Source: Crossiella cryophila (GTDB lineage: Bacteria; Actinomycetota; Actinomycetes; Mycobacteriales; Pseudonocardiaceae). Taken from it: DNA of 64,000 nt. Of this stretch, positions 63,401-64,000 are shown in pieces (within the stretch, counting starts at the first letter, position 1; each line of letters opens with the position of its first letter). Location of the stretch: the NCBI RefSeq assembly GCF_014204915.1, contig NZ_JACHMH010000001.1, positions 5,233,501 to 5,297,500 on the forward strand, given 5' to 3'. Both the position numbers and the translations under genes were made by a program. The notes below the pieces were generated by a model, which did not search any database, had not been told where the DNA came from, and was given only the letters and a program-made list of their open reading frames with translations.

Positions 63401-63493
63401 GCGCGGGCTCTCCGCCCACAGCAGCAGGCCCCGGCCCGGCGACCACAGGCCGTGCACGGCCAGGGGTGCGGGCGGGCCTGCCGGTGCGGTCAT
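60428..63493 (-). CDS. SNF2-family DEAD/DEAH-box ATPase (HelZ-like)
   Basis: A 1021-residue SNF2 ATPase. An N-terminal half of about 500 residues without recognised catalytic motifs (SNF2-associated domain) precedes the motor: Q-region LRDYQRRGVAWLALM, Walker A DDMGLGKT, LVLDEAQTVKN (DEAQ, motif II), LTGTPMEN (motif III), then the second RecA lobe with GDRVLCFTQFTEF, LASLKAGGSGLTLT (motif V) and DRAFRIGQHRTVQVRKFL (motif VI). It is an ATP-driven translocase on DNA. It overlaps the downstream SWIM gene by 8 bp. Confidence 0.95.
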   Translation of the reverse strand: MTAPAGPPAPLAVHGLWSPGRGLLLWAESPRRPATTAMRPTAWSVRPHPFAAPTAELAALHPGKPVPVTLLLPSRPNGPRPSPDLTGAREHRARTDQPVTLQPWSVPAVLIDPSELDDPAEGIRYGTSVQHLRAVYRLALDLAHRGRVLPTVGEAGNGAHARWRPVLRGLDAVAAQRLAQALPPIGRAEQSAQLDGADPALLVEDALGVLVDTAVRDRLAHADLPLTGGDGPIEVWLRALCAADGRADLPATAHRVVADAIAAWDAETNTDLGEGTVCVRLSELRTLSTPEPGGDPDDQTGDGTHWQLSFHLRAAADPSLLLPAAEVWSGRAHPFLSDPEGLLAAELGRAALVLPMLAPAITGARPSSYDLATAEAEEFLVSGAQRLTEAGFEVQLPAAWGGRRRAGLRLSAHSAPADRIAGERRLSREELGTLRWSVSVGDEVLTEDELRDLVAAKTNLVRLRGQWVSVDAEHLRLGLAHVRRDPHRTKPRVPTVAEVLALLHRPDSAEPPGLPLPITGISTEGWLADLLAGKLSLALRPVELPPEFHGELRDYQRRGVAWLALMAEAGIGVCLADDMGLGKTIQVLALEALERAKGGDGPTLLLCPVAVLGMWPREAARFAPALRVRVHHGPARDLDALLGEADLVVTTYATAARDVDALSRVDWARLVLDEAQTVKNPRTGAARAIRRFTARHRIALTGTPMENGVAELWALLDALNPGRFGSREDFRERFATPIELRGDPVAAAELRRLTRPYVLRRLKTDPAIAPELPAKIELTEEYRLTREQGTLYRTIVEEMMTKIQDSHGINRRGNVLAAITKLKQVCNHPAHLLHDGSPMGHRSGKVARLEELLTDVLAAGDRVLCFTQFTEFGRLLTPHLTDRLRTEIAHLHGGQSARHRDETVERFQSGEGPPVLLASLKAGGSGLTLTAATHVFHLDRWWNPAVEAQATDRAFRIGQHRTVQVRKFLCPGTIEERIDALMNRKRDLADLVSVPGENWLTELSDTSLREMFQLGAEATDD

Positions 63494-63636
63494 GCGGCCC
63501 AGTCTGCTCGGTCGCACTCAGCGGCCGGTCAGCAGCCGGTCATCCTGCCGTTCAGGCCTGGCTGAAACATGCTGGCCGGACGCGTTGGCCGGGTTACGGT
63601 GCCGACCGGCAACTTCGATCCAGCTCTGGGGGCACC

Positions 63637-64000
63637 ATGGACCGTCGAACCATGCTCTCGCTGGGCGCCGCCACCGCGGCCCTGGCCATGACCGGTGAGG
63701 CCGCGGCCTCGCCAGGCCCGCGCGGCCCGTCGGATGCCGCACTGGCCCGTTCGCTGGGCGGCGACTTCCGCAGCGCGCACGCCGAGGTCAACGGAACCCG
63801 GCTGCACTACGTCATCGGCGGCTCGGGCGCGCCGCTGGTGCTGCTGCCAGGCTGGCCGCAGACCTGGTGGGAGTTCCACAAGATCATGCCCGCGCTGGCC
63901 AGGCGGCACACCGTGATCGCGGTGGACCTGCGCGGCATGGGCGGCTCGGCCAAACCGGCTGGCGGCTACGACAAGAAGACCATGGCCACCGACATCCACG
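63637..64000 (+). CDS. Exported alpha/beta-hydrolase (epoxide hydrolase-like), 3' end outside the window
   Basis: The first 121 codons of an exported alpha/beta-hydrolase. A twin-arginine-like signal MDRRTMLSLGAATAALAM is followed by ARSLGGDFRSAHAEVNGTRL and HYVIGGSGAPLVLLPGWPQT, then VIAVDLRGMGGSAKP. The HGxP-like oxyanion region is PGWPQTW, as in epoxide hydrolases and haloalkane dehalogenases; the nucleophile elbow lies beyond the end. The 143-bp gap upstream should contain its promoter. Confidence 0.85.
   Translation, partial: MDRRTMLSLGAATAALAMTGEAAASPGPRGPSDAALARSLGGDFRSAHAEVNGTRLHYVIGGSGAPLVLLPGWPQTWWEFHKIMPALARRHTVIAVDLRGMGGSAKPAGGYDKKTMATDIH

Noticed and set aside
59846-63565. 1239-residue open frame opposite the SNF2 gene
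   Set aside because: Shadow frame; the minus-strand ATPase carries all helicase motifs.
1-64000. tRNA or rRNA genes, integrase or insertion-sequence transposase
   Set aside because: I saw no cloverleaf-type sequence, rRNA stretch or transposase-like protein in the window.

Overview
High-GC actinobacterial chromosome; overall GC, GTG/TTG starts and gene content suit a Pseudonocardiaceae-like member, but that family assignment is an inference. The window has a secondary-metabolism block (about 0.2-22.7 kb), a central-carbon block built on propionate and acetate use (about 29-44 kb), a methionine/B12 block (44-47.6 kb), and a mixed region of regulators, a transporter, secreted proteins and a helicase (47.7-64 kb).

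The biosynthetic block is the most interesting part. A leftward, tightly overlapped operon carries the complete minimal enediyne PKS cassette: E3/UnbL (DUF1702), E4/UnbV, E5/UnbU, the iterative PKS PksE (KS-AT-ACP-KR-DH-PPTase) and the E10 thioesterase. It continues into an unrecognised protein, a SAM methyltransferase and an AurF-like diiron protein. A further leftward group holds a VOC protein, a class III aminotransferase and a flavin amine-oxidase-like enzyme. Divergent to E3 run a glycosyltransferase, an NDP-hexose 2,3-dehydratase and an ABC-2 permease. The matching ABC ATPase and a DegT-type sugar aminotransferase face them. This suggests a glycosylated (amino-2,3-dideoxysugar) enediyne or related polyene. 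The accessory genes typical of known 9- and 10-membered enediyne clusters are not in view, so the cluster is unusually compact, split, or extends left of base 1.

The primary-metabolism block has two parallel modules. A PrpR-like iron-sulfur XRE regulator diverges from hbd-prpD-prpB-prpC (2-methylcitrate cycle). A paralogous RamB-like regulator diverges from aceA-aceB-rraA (glyoxylate bypass). A cobalamin riboswitch precedes metE, and cobF lies just upstream on the same strand.

An interspersed repeat family with the 19-nt core GTGTTGGCCGTTCTCGTAC (and variants) occurs about 28 times in seven intergenic arrays between 20.4 and 38.5 kb, in both orientations. I do not recognise it. Decayed genes include an RTX-type paralog (29.0-29.2 kb) and a DUF4037-like gene (49.2-49.9 kb). 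A TetR/MFS operon is preceded by two well-formed 16-bp operators spaced 30 bp apart. A secreted protein made of nearly identical 36-residue repeats lies at 55.3 kb.
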